Assembly: GCF_900100705.1 (NCBI RefSeq)
Contig: NZ_FNCH01000003.1
Coordinates: 310,001-374,000, forward strand
Direction of reading: 5' to 3'
Source of the DNA: Pedobacter terrae
GTDB lineage: Bacteria; Bacteroidota; Bacteroidia; Sphingobacteriales; Sphingobacteriaceae
Length of the DNA stretch: 64,000 nucleotides
The notes beneath the pieces were generated by a model. It was not told the DNA's origin. It saw only the letters and a list, made by a program, of their open reading frames with translations, and searched no databases. The position numbers and the translations under genes are program-made. The first letter of the stretch is position 1. Each line of letters begins with the position of its first letter. Shown here piece by piece: positions 1-8,273 of this stretch.

Positions 1-886
1 CATTTACAAAACGCCTAACCCTTGTTACCATATTGCCTTTTCGCTTAATCAGAAAGCTTTTGATGGCTTCGTATGCAATAGGATTTTCGGCTATTACAGT
101 TGGAAATTCAACAATTTGTTTAGGGTTGATCACCACGTTATAGATATCGTTGATTCCGGAGTGTACGCCTGTGCCATCGTGGCCAATGTTGTTAACGAGT
201 GATTGAGACGGGTTAAGTGTAAGACCTCCTTTTAAAAAGATAGAAGCATACCATCTTATGGCCCAGCTATTATTTTTTCCTTTTTTAAATTCCTGCATCT
301 GTTTCCAGAAATTCATTTTATGATCAATGGAAAATGCAGTCCTTTTCTTTTTATCAAACTGTTTAAGAAGAACGTCAATGTTTGGTTCGAAATTTTTCCA
401 TGCCCTGCCCCAGGTGGCCCAACCCCAACTTGTGGCTGCCCTGTAGAAAAATGATTGAGGAAGGTTATCTGCTTTTAAAGGATACATATAAGCTCCAATA
501 TGCATTACTTTTTCCTCTTCGCGATAGTGGTTCAACGCACTATTGAAATAGGCTAAGGTATGCGGAGAGGTAATGAGATCATCTTCAAATACAATTACCT
601 GATCGTACTCTGCTATTAATTGGGTGACCCCTGCAATTACTGCATTGGCTAAGCCTGCATTAACCTTACTTTCCATTACTTTAACTGACTTAAAGCCATC
701 TGCTTTTTTAATGATTTTTCTCACTTCAGCAACTTTTTCTCTATCCAGATCAGTTTTAGCGCCATCAGAAAAAATATACAAATGACTTTTTGCGGCCAAC
801 TCATTTTGTTGCAGAAATTGTAAGGTACGCGCTGTGTGCTGCGGACGGTTGTATACGAAAAGTGCTATTGGGGCAAGGTTTTGCAT
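1..886 (-). CDS. glycosyltransferase family 2-like protein (C-terminus cut by window)
   Basis: This is an open frame that begins at an ATG at 886 and runs off the left edge, so at least 295 residues are present and the C-terminus is missing. The N-terminus has the pattern of GT-A sugar transferases that begin with FVYNRPQHT (residues 10-18), followed by FSDGAK (39-44) and an acidic cluster EDD (101-103) in VFEDDLITSP, the usual place of the nucleotide-sugar/metal-binding DxD. Later come SWGWATWGRAW and GHDGTGVHSG motifs typical of the same Bacteroidota family. No membrane segment is seen, so it should act on the cytoplasmic side. It lies upstream-oriented with a methyltransferase, a pairing common in surface glycan clusters. 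The sugar and acceptor cannot be told from sequence. Confidence 0.8.
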   Translation of the reverse strand, partial: MQNLAPIALFVYNRPQHTARTLQFLQQNELAAKSHLYIFSDGAKTDLDREKVAEVRKIIKKADGFKSVKVMESKVNAGLANAVIAGVTQLIAEYDQVIVFEDDLITSPHTLAYFNSALNHYREEEKVMHIGAYMYPLKADNLPQSFFYRAATSWGWATWGRAWKNFEPNIDVLLKQFDKKKRTAFSIDHKMNFWKQMQEFKKGKNNSWAIRWYASIFLKGGLTLNPSQSLVNNIGHDGTGVHSGINDIYNVVINPKQIVEFPTVIAENPIAYEAIKSFLIKRKGNMVTRVRRFVN

Positions 887-927
887 TTTTTATTTTATTT
901 CAATTATCGATTTTCAATTAAAGTGCT

Positions 928-1055
928 CGTCATTCGACTGAAACGCAGTGGAATGCCCGCCTGTGCGGACAGGCGGGAGAGATCTGTCGGTAGATTTAGC
1001 TGCGCTAGTACTCCGTGGTTCCCGGCTCCGTTTCACTTCGCTCAAAATGATGGCC
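928..1055. repeat. dispersed CGTCATT repeat, copy 1
   Basis: This gap segment starts CGTCATTCGACTGAAACGCA and ends CACTTCGCTCAAAATGATG, so its ends are roughly inverted. Inside is an 8-bp hairpin, CCCGCCTG/CAGGCGGG (957-978). The same building blocks (CGTCATT, GAGAGATCT, CACTTCGC, CCGCCTGT) recur near 25.2, 27.7 and 40.5 kb. The short open frames crossing it are not convincing genes. Confidence 0.7.
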
Positions 1056-1077
1056 ACTACAGCATACTTTTTACCAC

Positions 1078-1848
1078 TTAAAATATATGCAGGTTATGAT
1101 CTGATTTTTTGGTTAGTACGGTATAGGCATTGGCAAATTGTTCCTGTTTTTTCCTTCCAAATAAATTACCTAAGGTTTTCTTTATCCTGTATTCTAACTC
1201 TATTTTTAGGTTTTTAGAAAATGTTTTTGTTGCTTTTCTATTAATGAATTCATTAAATTTAACCGTTTCAGGTGCCGTCATCGAAATTTTATCTGCTAAA
1301 ATTTCCAGTCCTTCGCTTTGCAGTAAAAACCTAAGCGTAGTGGGGGTGTACATGTTAATGTGCCCGTAATCCAAAAAATGTTGCATGCGTTTATCCACAT
1401 CAAAACGATAATCTTTTGGTACCTCTACTACAATATATTTAGCGATGCGTTTCAACTCCCTGATCAGTAATCTTTCATGCTCTACATGCTCTAAAACATG
1501 GGCAAGGATAACCAGGTCAAATGTATTGTCCCCGTAAGGGATTTTGTAGCCATCAAAAGTTTGTACTTCTTTTAAACTGAACAGATTACGATTTTTTATC
1601 AGATCGACACCACTTTGTGCAATTTCCAAAGCATAAAGTTCTGGCGCAAAATGCCAATCATTTAAAAAATGTAAAATACTGCCATCACCCGCGCCAACCT
1701 CAAGTACTTTTTTAGGTTTTAGCCCTTTGCACACCTCAATAATGTTCTGGGCCTTATATTTTGCGCCGAGCATTCTCCATGCCACATCGCTGTTGGTATA
1801 AAAATTATCGTATGCTGTTTTTACTTCTTCAGTTAACATTTGTGCCAT
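1078..1848 (-). CDS. class I SAM-dependent methyltransferase
   Basis: A 256-residue soluble protein with a Rossmann methyltransferase core: motif I VLEVGAGDGS at 48-57 binds S-adenosylmethionine, and FDLVILAHVLEHV near residues 109-121 is the post-motif typical of the Methyltransf_11/23 families. The substrate is unknown; next to a glycosyltransferase on the same strand it may methylate a glycan or a glycan-linked lipid, which is inference. The start is the ATG at 1848; residue 4 is a second methionine (1839). A TATATTTG element on the minus strand (1862-1855) sits so close that transcription could begin at or within the first codon, which favours the inner start or a leaderless message. Confidence 0.82.
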   Translation of the reverse strand: MAQMLTEEVKTAYDNFYTNSDVAWRMLGAKYKAQNIIEVCKGLKPKKVLEVGAGDGSILHFLNDWHFAPELYALEIAQSGVDLIKNRNLFSLKEVQTFDGYKIPYGDNTFDLVILAHVLEHVEHERLLIRELKRIAKYIVVEVPKDYRFDVDKRMQHFLDYGHINMYTPTTLRFLLQSEGLEILADKISMTAPETVKFNEFINRKATKTFSKNLKIELEYRIKKTLGNLFGRKKQEQFANAYTVLTKKSDHNLHIF

Positions 1849-2099
1849 TTAGTACAAATATAACGCTTGTGAATTATATAATTTGAATAAACTAGCCAGA
1901 CGAAATTTTATATCGATATAGTTGACAAGCTTTGTGTTATAAAACCTACTGTAGTGAAAATTTAATATGTATTATTAAATATATTCCATATATTCGGTAT
2001 ATCGATATCAGTTCCGATCGGATTTTCAGAATTAAAAAACTATGTAAACAAAACATCACAAACTTTAAAAACCAAAACGATTTAAATTAAGCTTCATTT

Positions 2100-3482
2100 A
2101 TGAAAACTAAACAAACCATCAAGGGCTTGCTTATGATTGCGGCCATCTCCATTTATTCCCTGGGCTGTAAAAAGAACGGTGAAAGTGTCAGCCAGCCAGA
2201 GGTAAATAAAAAAGACGCTGTTTTTAATTATATCAAAAGCCTGGGCTTTCCAGCTTCATCAATTAAAGACATTGGTAACGATTATATTGTAGAAGAAGAT
2301 ATCTTGTTTTCTAAAGATATGCAGATTCCTTCAAGTACCGGACCAAAAACAGAACAGTATTATACTGGAAGTTTGGTGAGTACTACAAACAGAACCAACA
2401 TTAGGATTTTAGTAGATGCCTCGATGTCAAGTATGATGTCAGAAATTAATTCAGCGGTTAATCAATGGAATAATGTTCCAAATGCAAACATTCATTTTAA
2501 TATTGTTTACAGCGGTGGTTATGATATCTTGATTAAAGATGAGAATTTAGGCAATGGTTATTGTGGAGTAGCTCGTTTTCCTATAAACGGAAATGCAGGC
2601 GGGTTAATTAAAATTAACAAAACTTATATATCAGGAAATAGCTTTGATCAAAGACAACGTACAATTACACACGAGATAGGCCATTGTGTAGGTTTTAGGC
2701 ATACAAACTGGCAGGCAAGTGGTGAGCCTCAAAATGGTACTGATGATATTGGTACTCCTGCAAGTGCAATTGATGTTCCGAACGTTGGAGGTACCGACCC
2801 TGGTTCGTTAATGAATGGCGGACAATGTGGTTCTGGTGCAGCTTATCTGTCTAATATGGATAAACAAGCCATCGCATCATTATATCCTGTTGTATCAACT
2901 AATCCTTCGGGTACACTGGCAACCATGGCCGGTATTGATATAGGTACGGATGATGGTGTGTATTTCTGGGGCTTGTCTGGCTTAGTTACAAAAGGCAATT
3001 CTACATCGATAAATGGTCCTACCCAGCAATATTATTTGCCATCAGGAAAAAGTTATAGTAATGTAATCGATATGGCAATATCAAATGCAGGTCGCGGATA
3101 TGTTTGGTATAAAGATGGAACCATGTCAGTAGGACAAGGTATAGGCAACTTTGGCGATTATATTTTGCCAAAAAATTATGTATTGCCTGCTGGTAAAGTT
3201 CCTGCAGATATAGCTGGCATTGCTATTTTGAAATCTAATGATCATTGCTATGCTTTTTATAGAGATGGAACTTTTTCTGAAGGTAATTCCACTGATTTAG
3301 GAGCTTATGCAGGTTTGCAAACTTATGTTATTTCACCTTCTGAAACATATAACAATATTATGGATGTGGGTATAGCAGCTTCATCAGGTAAGTTTTATGT
3401 GTGGTTTTCAGACAATAAGATGTCAGTTGGAAACGGTGCATCCAACTTAGATGATTATATTCCTTTAAAACCTATGAATTAA
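2100..3482 (+). CDS. secreted HEIGH-type zinc metallopeptidase lipoprotein with four C-terminal repeats
   Basis: A 460-residue lipoprotein: the leader ends in the lipobox LGC (Cys23), so it should be exported and lipid-anchored. The zinc site HEIGHCVGFRH at 191-201 gives the HExxHxxGxxH signature of metzincin-like peptidases, and the wording HEIGH matches the dual-action HEIGH metallopeptidase family (M57). The catalytic domain covers roughly 95-265. After it come four repeats of about 48 residues (273-320, 321-369, 370-418, 419-460), each with an aromatic pair, a D-G turn and an S-x-G-x-G stretch, for example YVWYKDGTMSVGQG. They look like beta-rich blades but too few for a full propeller. 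It stands alone between an AT-rich gap and a terminator hairpin. Substrate unknown. Confidence 0.85.
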   Translation: MKTKQTIKGLLMIAAISIYSLGCKKNGESVSQPEVNKKDAVFNYIKSLGFPASSIKDIGNDYIVEEDILFSKDMQIPSSTGPKTEQYYTGSLVSTTNRTNIRILVDASMSSMMSEINSAVNQWNNVPNANIHFNIVYSGGYDILIKDENLGNGYCGVARFPINGNAGGLIKINKTYISGNSFDQRQRTITHEIGHCVGFRHTNWQASGEPQNGTDDIGTPASAIDVPNVGGTDPGSLMNGGQCGSGAAYLSNMDKQAIASLYPVVSTNPSGTLATMAGIDIGTDDGVYFWGLSGLVTKGNSTSINGPTQQYYLPSGKSYSNVIDMAISNAGRGYVWYKDGTMSVGQGIGNFGDYILPKNYVLPAGKVPADIAGIAILKSNDHCYAFYRDGTFSEGNSTDLGAYAGLQTYVISPSETYNNIMDVGIAASSGKFYVWFSDNKMSVGNGASNLDDYIPLKPMN

Positions 3483-3510
3483 TTGCCTTTAAAAATAGTC
3501 TTTCAGTTAC

Positions 3511-3542
3511 ATTTCCCCTGTGAAGATATTCTCAGGGGAAAT
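3511..3542 (+). terminator. hairpin after the metallopeptidase
   Basis: Perfect 10-bp stem ATTTCCCCTG (3511-3520) and CAGGGGAAAT (3533-3542) with a 12-base loop, 29 bases after the stop codon. The following tract is only moderately T-rich. Confidence 0.6.
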
Positions 3543-3710
3543 GTTTCGCTTTAAGAGTGGCAGTAATCATAATAGTACACGCCAACCGGCACCAGTTGGC
3601 CCTTATGTATTCCATCCCGTACGGCCAAATTACATGCGTTTTAATTTTTGCGGATTTTAGTAATTTAATCAGTAAGACAGTTAAGCCTGATAGGCTAATA
3701 TTCACACTTT

Positions 3711-3749
3711 TTAGTTAGTTTTGAAGTCGATAAATTCGAAACTAACTAA
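3711..3749 (+). promoter_or_regulatory. 15-bp leader hairpin just upstream of the FkbM gene
   Basis: TTAGTTAGTTTTGAA (3711-3725) pairs with TTCGAAACTAACTAA (3735-3749) over 15 positions with one G-T wobble and a 9-base loop. The structure ends nine bases before the ATG at 3759, where a translation initiation region would lie. It could be an operator or a leader structure; no T-tract follows, so it is a poor terminator. Confidence 0.5.
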
Positions 3750-3758
3750 TAAAATTTT

Positions 3759-4442
3759 ATGATTAAAGCGATAAAGAAGGTCCTGTTAAAATATTTACCT
3801 GTTAATTATTTCGCCTATAGCAAATCATATTCACAAGATGGTGAGGATATGATACTAAAGGCGATTTATGAGCAGAAAAAAGGATATAAGGGCTTCTTTG
3901 TTGATGTTGGGGCACATCACCCGGTAAGGTATTCCAATACCAATTACTTTTATAAACGAGGATGGAAAGGGATTAACATCGAACCCACCCCATCTGCAAT
4001 TGGTGCTTTTAATACATTCAGAAAAAGAGATGTTAATTTAAACATTGGCATAGGACCTGAAAAAACCAAACTAAAATTCTATTGTTTTAATGAGCCTGCG
4101 TTAAATAGCTTTTCTGAAGAAGTTTCGAAAAGAATCGATGCCGAATCCGGTAAATATAAAATTATAAAAGAACTTGATATTGATGTGTTGCCTTTAAGTG
4201 ATGTTTTGGATCAACATCTGCCGGCCAATACCATTATCGATTTTTTAAGCATTGATGTTGAGGGCCTGGATTATCAGGTTTTACTTTCCAATAACTGGGA
4301 TAAATATAAACCCGGTGTGATTTTGGTGGAAGAAAATGTTAATGTTGATGACCTTAGCCATTCACCGATATACAAATTCTTAAAGGACAAGGGTTATACC
4401 TTTTTTGCAAAAACTTTACGTACCTGCGTTTACCGTTTATAA
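3759..4442 (+). CDS. FkbM family methyltransferase
   Basis: A 227-residue soluble protein. SQDGEDMIL (25-33) and FVDVGAHHP (47-55) followed by WKGINIEP are characteristic of FkbM (Methyltransf_21) enzymes, in which DVGA forms the SAM-binding loop; IDFLSIDVEGLDYQVL is the second conserved block. Family members O-methylate small molecules or glycans, and in Bacteroidota they are frequent in surface polysaccharide clusters. The gene is tail-to-tail with a flippase on the other strand: its TAA ends at 4442 and the flippase stop begins at 4443, with no base between. Acceptor substrate unknown. Confidence 0.85.
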   Translation: MIKAIKKVLLKYLPVNYFAYSKSYSQDGEDMILKAIYEQKKGYKGFFVDVGAHHPVRYSNTNYFYKRGWKGINIEPTPSAIGAFNTFRKRDVNLNIGIGPEKTKLKFYCFNEPALNSFSEEVSKRIDAESGKYKIIKELDIDVLPLSDVLDQHLPANTIIDFLSIDVEGLDYQVLLSNNWDKYKPGVILVEENVNVDDLSHSPIYKFLKDKGYTFFAKTLRTCVYRL

Positions 4443-5768
4443 TTATCGGTTAAATATTTTTTGGAATGCGGTAATAAGGAAGAGTGATTTTAACATCATG
4501 TAACCCTGTTTTCGTGTTTTTTTAAATAGCAGAATTAAAAAAGTAGAACAGAAATACGCAATTACAGTAGCTATAGCCGTGCCAATCATTCCCATTTTTG
4601 GAATTAGGATTAAGTTTAATACAATATTAACCACTGCCCCAAAGCCCGTACGGATAAAAGTAAGGCGGCTAAATCCTTCGGCAATCAGATATTGGCCACT
4701 GGCTACACCTAAAAAAACAAAAATACTTCCCCATACATGTAAGGCCAATGCAGGTGCTGCAAATGCGAATTCTGGATTAAACAACTTATAAATATATGGT
4801 GCGGCAAAGGTTACAAACAGGGCAAATGCAAGGCTTAACCAGGCCATAAGATCATATAGATTCTGAAGTCTTTTTTGATACCGCTCCGGATTGTCTCTTC
4901 TTGCGTTTAAAATGGCAGGAAAAAGTGAGGTTACAATAGCTACCGGCACAAAATTTAAGGCTTCACTAAGGCTTACTGCCGTTGCATAGGCTCCAGCCTC
5001 TGCAGTTCCATTCTGCCCCATAATTTCTTTTAGCATCAGTTGATCTATTTTCATGTAAACCGAAACCATGATTCCTGAAATAATTAGTGGCCACGAAAAA
5101 TGGAGTAATTTGATGGCTAATTCTTTATTAAAATTCCAGTTAAAAATATTCCTGCCTTTACGATGATAGACATAAAAATAACCCACAGATAACAAAACTG
5201 TATCAAAAAGAAATGAATACACGAAATAGATCAATTTTGCCGAAAACATAATCAGCATAACTTTCGTAAGCGCTGATATAAAATTTCCAACAATCTGCAC
5301 TTGCATAATATATTTCGACTGAACTTCGGATTGAAAATAAGAATCGATTACAGTTAAGGATTGGAACAAACCTGCAAAGGATAGTATGAGTATAATATGG
5401 TACGGAATATCAGAAAGCGGACGGATGGTCCAGGCCAGAAAGATAGCTGGGATACAGATCAATCCAGCAGTGGCTTTTAACAAAAATGCTGTTCCTAATA
5501 TGCTATCTCTATTGCCCGGGAACTGATGAAGCTCTTTTACAATGAACTGATCAAGGCCAAGGCCGGCAATAGACGCAAAAAGATAGGTATAAGCAATCGC
5601 GCTTGTTAAAATACCATTGTTATAGGCTAGCAAATAGTTAGCCACCATAATGCTAACAGCCATTTTTATAGCCAAACTGCCAATTCTTCCAAGCATTAAC
5701 AATCCTGTATTCTTTAAATACTTGTTAAATGCTTCTTCATCAAAACCTTTTATGGCGGGTAATTTCAT
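4443..5768 (-). CDS. oligosaccharide flippase family membrane protein (Wzx-like)
   Basis: A 441-residue protein with about 12-14 hydrophobic segments and the opening LLMLGRIGSLAIKMAVSIMVANYL seen in polysaccharide transport proteins of the MOP superfamily (PST family). The central charged loop MKIDQLMLKEIMG matches the conserved KxDQxML stretch of these flippases. It should move lipid-linked oligosaccharides across the inner membrane. It is separate from the main polysaccharide locus, which has its own flippase at 50021-51454, so it probably serves another glycan, perhaps together with the transferase and methyltransferases nearby. A CATCTTTGCG stretch just upstream resembles a -7 element with one mismatch. 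Confidence 0.85.
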   Translation of the reverse strand: MKLPAIKGFDEEAFNKYLKNTGLLMLGRIGSLAIKMAVSIMVANYLLAYNNGILTSAIAYTYLFASIAGLGLDQFIVKELHQFPGNRDSILGTAFLLKATAGLICIPAIFLAWTIRPLSDIPYHIILILSFAGLFQSLTVIDSYFQSEVQSKYIMQVQIVGNFISALTKVMLIMFSAKLIYFVYSFLFDTVLLSVGYFYVYHRKGRNIFNWNFNKELAIKLLHFSWPLIISGIMVSVYMKIDQLMLKEIMGQNGTAEAGAYATAVSLSEALNFVPVAIVTSLFPAILNARRDNPERYQKRLQNLYDLMAWLSLAFALFVTFAAPYIYKLFNPEFAFAAPALALHVWGSIFVFLGVASGQYLIAEGFSRLTFIRTGFGAVVNIVLNLILIPKMGMIGTAIATVIAYFCSTFLILLFKKTRKQGYMMLKSLFLITAFQKIFNR

Positions 5769-5843
5769 TAACGCAAAGATGTAAAAAAATGTGCGTTAAG
5801 TAAGGTGCCGTAAATTCAAAATATTTTATCGTCTGTTTGAAGA

Positions 5844-5975
5844 CTAGCCCTCGCTTTTTTGCAGTCCCTGAAGCCCGGTTGGTGTTGGAATAACCGCTTG
5901 AGTGCTTTCTTTCTTTCCACTGAGGTTACAGGCAAAAAGTACAGTAAGCATGAAGAGATAAAAAGCATATTTCAT
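5844..5975 (-). CDS. small predicted lipoprotein, 43 residues
   Basis: A short open frame from ATG at 5975 to TAG at 5844. The peptide begins MKYAFYLFMLTVLFAC, a positively charged start, a hydrophobic core and a lipobox-like LFAC with Cys16, then a short polar tail (NLSGKKESTQ) and a proline/glycine/glutamine-rich end. The mature peptide would be only 28 residues. It fits in the gap between the flippase and the DinB-like gene on the same strand. I do not recognise a family. The lipobox and charge layout argue for a real gene, but its shortness leaves doubt. Confidence 0.55.
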   Translation of the reverse strand: MKYAFYLFMLTVLFACNLSGKKESTQAVIPTPTGLQGLQKSEG

Positions 5976-6016
5976 GAGCACAGCACTTAGGTTTAACCAA
6001 ATATGGCGAAATTAAT

Positions 6017-6535
6017 TTACGCCTGAAAACTCTTTTCTATTCTTTCTAACTGTTGTAAGTGGTGCTTTAAATGTATCTCTATAAACCTAAGCCATTGTTT
6101 AGCATTTAAATAACCTAACCTGGGGTGTTTCGTTTTGCTATTGGCTTTTGCATGTGCAAGCAACGGATAATTATTATCCAAAGCTTTTTCAAATTCCAAA
6201 ATAAAGTCAAGGGCTTCTGTTTTGCTGATTTTTTTTACGCGCTCTTCCAGCCGTTTTGGTACCTTATATTTTTGTGCCGGAGGTAATGCGCCCAGTAATA
6301 AAATCAGTTTTACCATAAAGTGGGTCGGTTTGCTTTCGCCTTTGCCGGTTGCGGCATGTTCAAAGGCAATTAATGAAAGTAGGCTCGAGTCAAAAATATG
6401 TGAGTATACCTCGCTATAACTCCAGCCAGAAATTGGAGGCGTAATTTGAAAAACATCATCAGGGTAATTTGATAATTTCGATTTATAGGCATCAACCACT
6501 CGATGTATTGATGCCTTTACTTTAGCAGCCGTCAT
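6017..6535 (-). CDS. DinB family protein
   Basis: A 172-residue soluble protein that looks like a four-helix-bundle DinB/YfiT domain. His46 in YSHIFDSS and the HLKHHLQQLERI segment near the C-terminus supply the three histidines that bind metal in this superfamily. Members include thiol-dependent transferases and proteins of unknown role; no specific reaction can be assigned. The name does not imply DNA polymerase IV. It is 19 bases upstream of nothing on its own strand except the small lipoprotein, and 20 bases downstream of a DUF4476 gene, so co-transcription from 7259 is possible. Confidence 0.8.
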   Translation of the reverse strand: MTAAKVKASIHRVVDAYKSKLSNYPDDVFQITPPISGWSYSEVYSHIFDSSLLSLIAFEHAATGKGESKPTHFMVKLILLLGALPPAQKYKVPKRLEERVKKISKTEALDFILEFEKALDNNYPLLAHAKANSKTKHPRLGYLNAKQWLRFIEIHLKHHLQQLERIEKSFQA

Positions 6536-6554
6536 ATAATAAAGATAAGTTGAA

Positions 6555-7259
6555 TTACTGCTTCTCCAAATATTTTAAGAATTCATCTTTGTAATAAGGA
6601 AATTCAAATGTCTCGGCAATTGTAAAATAATTTTGTGGGTCTACAACGGTTTGATAAAGAATTTTAGAGATTTTCAATCGTTCTTCATCAAATGTGAATG
6701 TTTTAAGAATAAGTTTGCTCTGACTGCTGGAAAACGAAGCATTTTTACTGATCGCATTGATCAATCTTACCCTTTCGCTATCAAAACTGGATTTTTTATA
6801 ACCCGTGTAAAATTCCTGAAAAGCCTCCGGAGATAATAATCTATAATACGGATCTGGCTGCGGCTTTATTGGCGGAACAATCCCTGTATTATAATCTCCC
6901 GTGTATCCATCAAAGTCATCAAGTGCATATTGCCTGTTCCGAAAGATATTCATCTGTTTTAGCGTAGTTAACTCATTGCCTTCCAATTTCAAAACAAGTC
7001 TTTGTTCTGGAGTCACCGTAATCTCTTGTTTCAACATTGCGGTATTGCCCTGAATAATAGATAATATTGGTGCAGAATTGTAGACATCGTAAAAGCGGAA
7101 TCTACCATTGGATGACGAAACAAGTTCCTCATCTAAATATACGTTGTACTTGCCTGGATTAACGATTTCTAAAAATACTTCTGCAGGTCTGTGGTTATTT
7201 TGAGCGAAACTTAAGGTAGCAAAGAGCATTGCCAATCCTAAAAAGATGGTTTTCTTCAT
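6555..7259 (-). CDS. DUF4476 domain-containing secreted protein
   Basis: A 234-residue protein with a clean signal peptide ending near AQN (residues 19-21). The N-terminal half is a small beta domain that describes itself as a PEGA-like stretch (VNPGKYNVYLDEELV). The C-terminal about 95 residues match DUF4476: FDSERVRLINAISKN, FSSSQSKLILKTFTFDEERLKISKILY and a closing aromatic stretch FPYYKDEFLKYL. The role of the domain is unknown; location should be periplasmic or outer surface. It may share a transcript with the DinB-like gene 20 bases downstream. Confidence 0.82.
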   Translation of the reverse strand: MKKTIFLGLAMLFATLSFAQNNHRPAEVFLEIVNPGKYNVYLDEELVSSSNGRFRFYDVYNSAPILSIIQGNTAMLKQEITVTPEQRLVLKLEGNELTTLKQMNIFRNRQYALDDFDGYTGDYNTGIVPPIKPQPDPYYRLLSPEAFQEFYTGYKKSSFDSERVRLINAISKNASFSSSQSKLILKTFTFDEERLKISKILYQTVVDPQNYFTIAETFEFPYYKDEFLKYLEKQ

Positions 7260-7333
7260 TTTAATTAAGGTTTCATTTGTGTGTGTTTAGGATAACGCCA
7301 AACAAATGCCAAAACCCCAAAAAAGGAGTATGA

Positions 7334-8023
7334 TCAAAAAAGTTTTAATAATTCTTCTAAATGAAAGATTTCCCTTTTAACATCTTGAGGCTTTTCTTTT
7401 TGTAAAGGATTAAAAAAGATAGCCTCCATGCCAAAGTTCAAGGCGCCATAAATATCCGCTTCAAGACTATCACCAATCATGATACTTTCTTCCTTTAAAG
7501 CCTTTGCTTTGTCCAATGCATATTCAAAAATGATCGGATTAGGTTTGTTTACCCCAACATCTTCTGAAATAATTACGTTTTCGAAATAAGGATTAAGATT
7601 AGAAAGGTCCATTTTGGTTAAGGTGGTTTCCTTAAAACCGTTTGAGATAATATGGAGCGTGTATTTTTGCTGCAGATAACCCAAAACATTTTCTGCACCT
7701 TCAAATAAATTGGTTTTGGTAGGCGAAATATTAACGTAATCATCTTCAAACTGATGCGGCACTACATCAGGATGAATACCCAGTTGAATAAAAGTTTTGC
7801 TAAAGCGTTCCGATCTTAAAAAATCTTTGGTGATTTTGCCCAGATGATAGTCGGCCCACAGCTGATGGTTATTTTCAGTATAAGTACTAATAAAATCGGC
7901 ACAAGATTTAAGGCCAAGTGTATCTAACTGATAAGTATGATAAAGCTCGTTTAGTGTTTCTTCGGCATTGCGGTCAAAATCCCAAATCGTGTGGTCAAGG
8001 TCGAAGAAGATGTGTTTTTTCAT
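7334..8023 (-). CDS. YjjG family noncanonical pyrimidine nucleotidase (HAD superfamily)
   Basis: A 229-residue HAD hydrolase. Motif I is FFDLDHT at 6-12, with Asp8 the nucleophile and Asp10 the general acid; motif II is IISNG; motif III/IV is KPNPIIFEYA then MIGDSLEADIYGA, carrying the metal-binding acidic residues. The opening FDLDHTIWDFDRNAEETL is the hallmark of the YjjG subfamily, which dephosphorylates noncanonical pyrimidine nucleotides and helps clean the nucleotide pool. Length is normal. A TACCTTTG element on the minus strand at 8045-8038 is a plausible -7 site. Confidence 0.9.
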   Translation of the reverse strand: MKKHIFFDLDHTIWDFDRNAEETLNELYHTYQLDTLGLKSCADFISTYTENNHQLWADYHLGKITKDFLRSERFSKTFIQLGIHPDVVPHQFEDDYVNISPTKTNLFEGAENVLGYLQQKYTLHIISNGFKETTLTKMDLSNLNPYFENVIISEDVGVNKPNPIIFEYALDKAKALKEESIMIGDSLEADIYGALNFGMEAIFFNPLQKEKPQDVKREIFHLEELLKLF

Positions 8024-8037
8024 TTATGAAATTTTCA

Positions 8038-8045
8038 CAAAGGTA
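8038..8045 (-). promoter_or_regulatory. putative -7 element TACCTTTG for the YjjG gene
   Basis: Fits the Bacteroidota TAnnTTTG consensus and lies 15-22 bases before the start at 8023. No clear -33 TTG was found, which lowers confidence. Confidence 0.4.
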
Positions 8046-8094
8046 AACTTAATGATTATTGATTTACAGATAATGTGAGTTCTATTATTTATCG

Positions 8095-8265
8095 CCGTTT
8101 TTCATTTTCCGGATACTGAGTTCAGAAGCCTATGTTCCTAAACCCGATTGCAATGTAAAGCCCGGAGCGCAGCGAGGACTTGAAATGAAAGCGGGACTAC
8201 ATGCGGCTAAGGACTACTGAACGCTCGTTTCCTAATTTCATTTCGACCGGTGCGACACCAAACTA
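8095..8265. repeat. gap with dispersed-repeat fragments
   Basis: The gap 8024-8273 holds no gene. It contains pieces such as AACCCGATTGCAATGTAAAG, GAGCGCAGCGAGGACTTG and AAAGCGGGACTAC that resemble the block near 28.13-28.20 kb (GACAGGAGCGGGCAT, AAAGCGGATGGCAGGACTACCGG). GAAATGAAA (about 8182) and TTTCATTTC (about 8236) are inverted copies. Confidence 0.5.
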
Positions 8266-8273
8266 TAGAATAG

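Noticed and set aside
836..1217. Two short plus-strand open frames in the gap after the truncated glycosyltransferase
   Set aside because: They cross repeat copy 1 and overlap the methyltransferase and glycosyltransferase genes in another frame, with no protein-like features.
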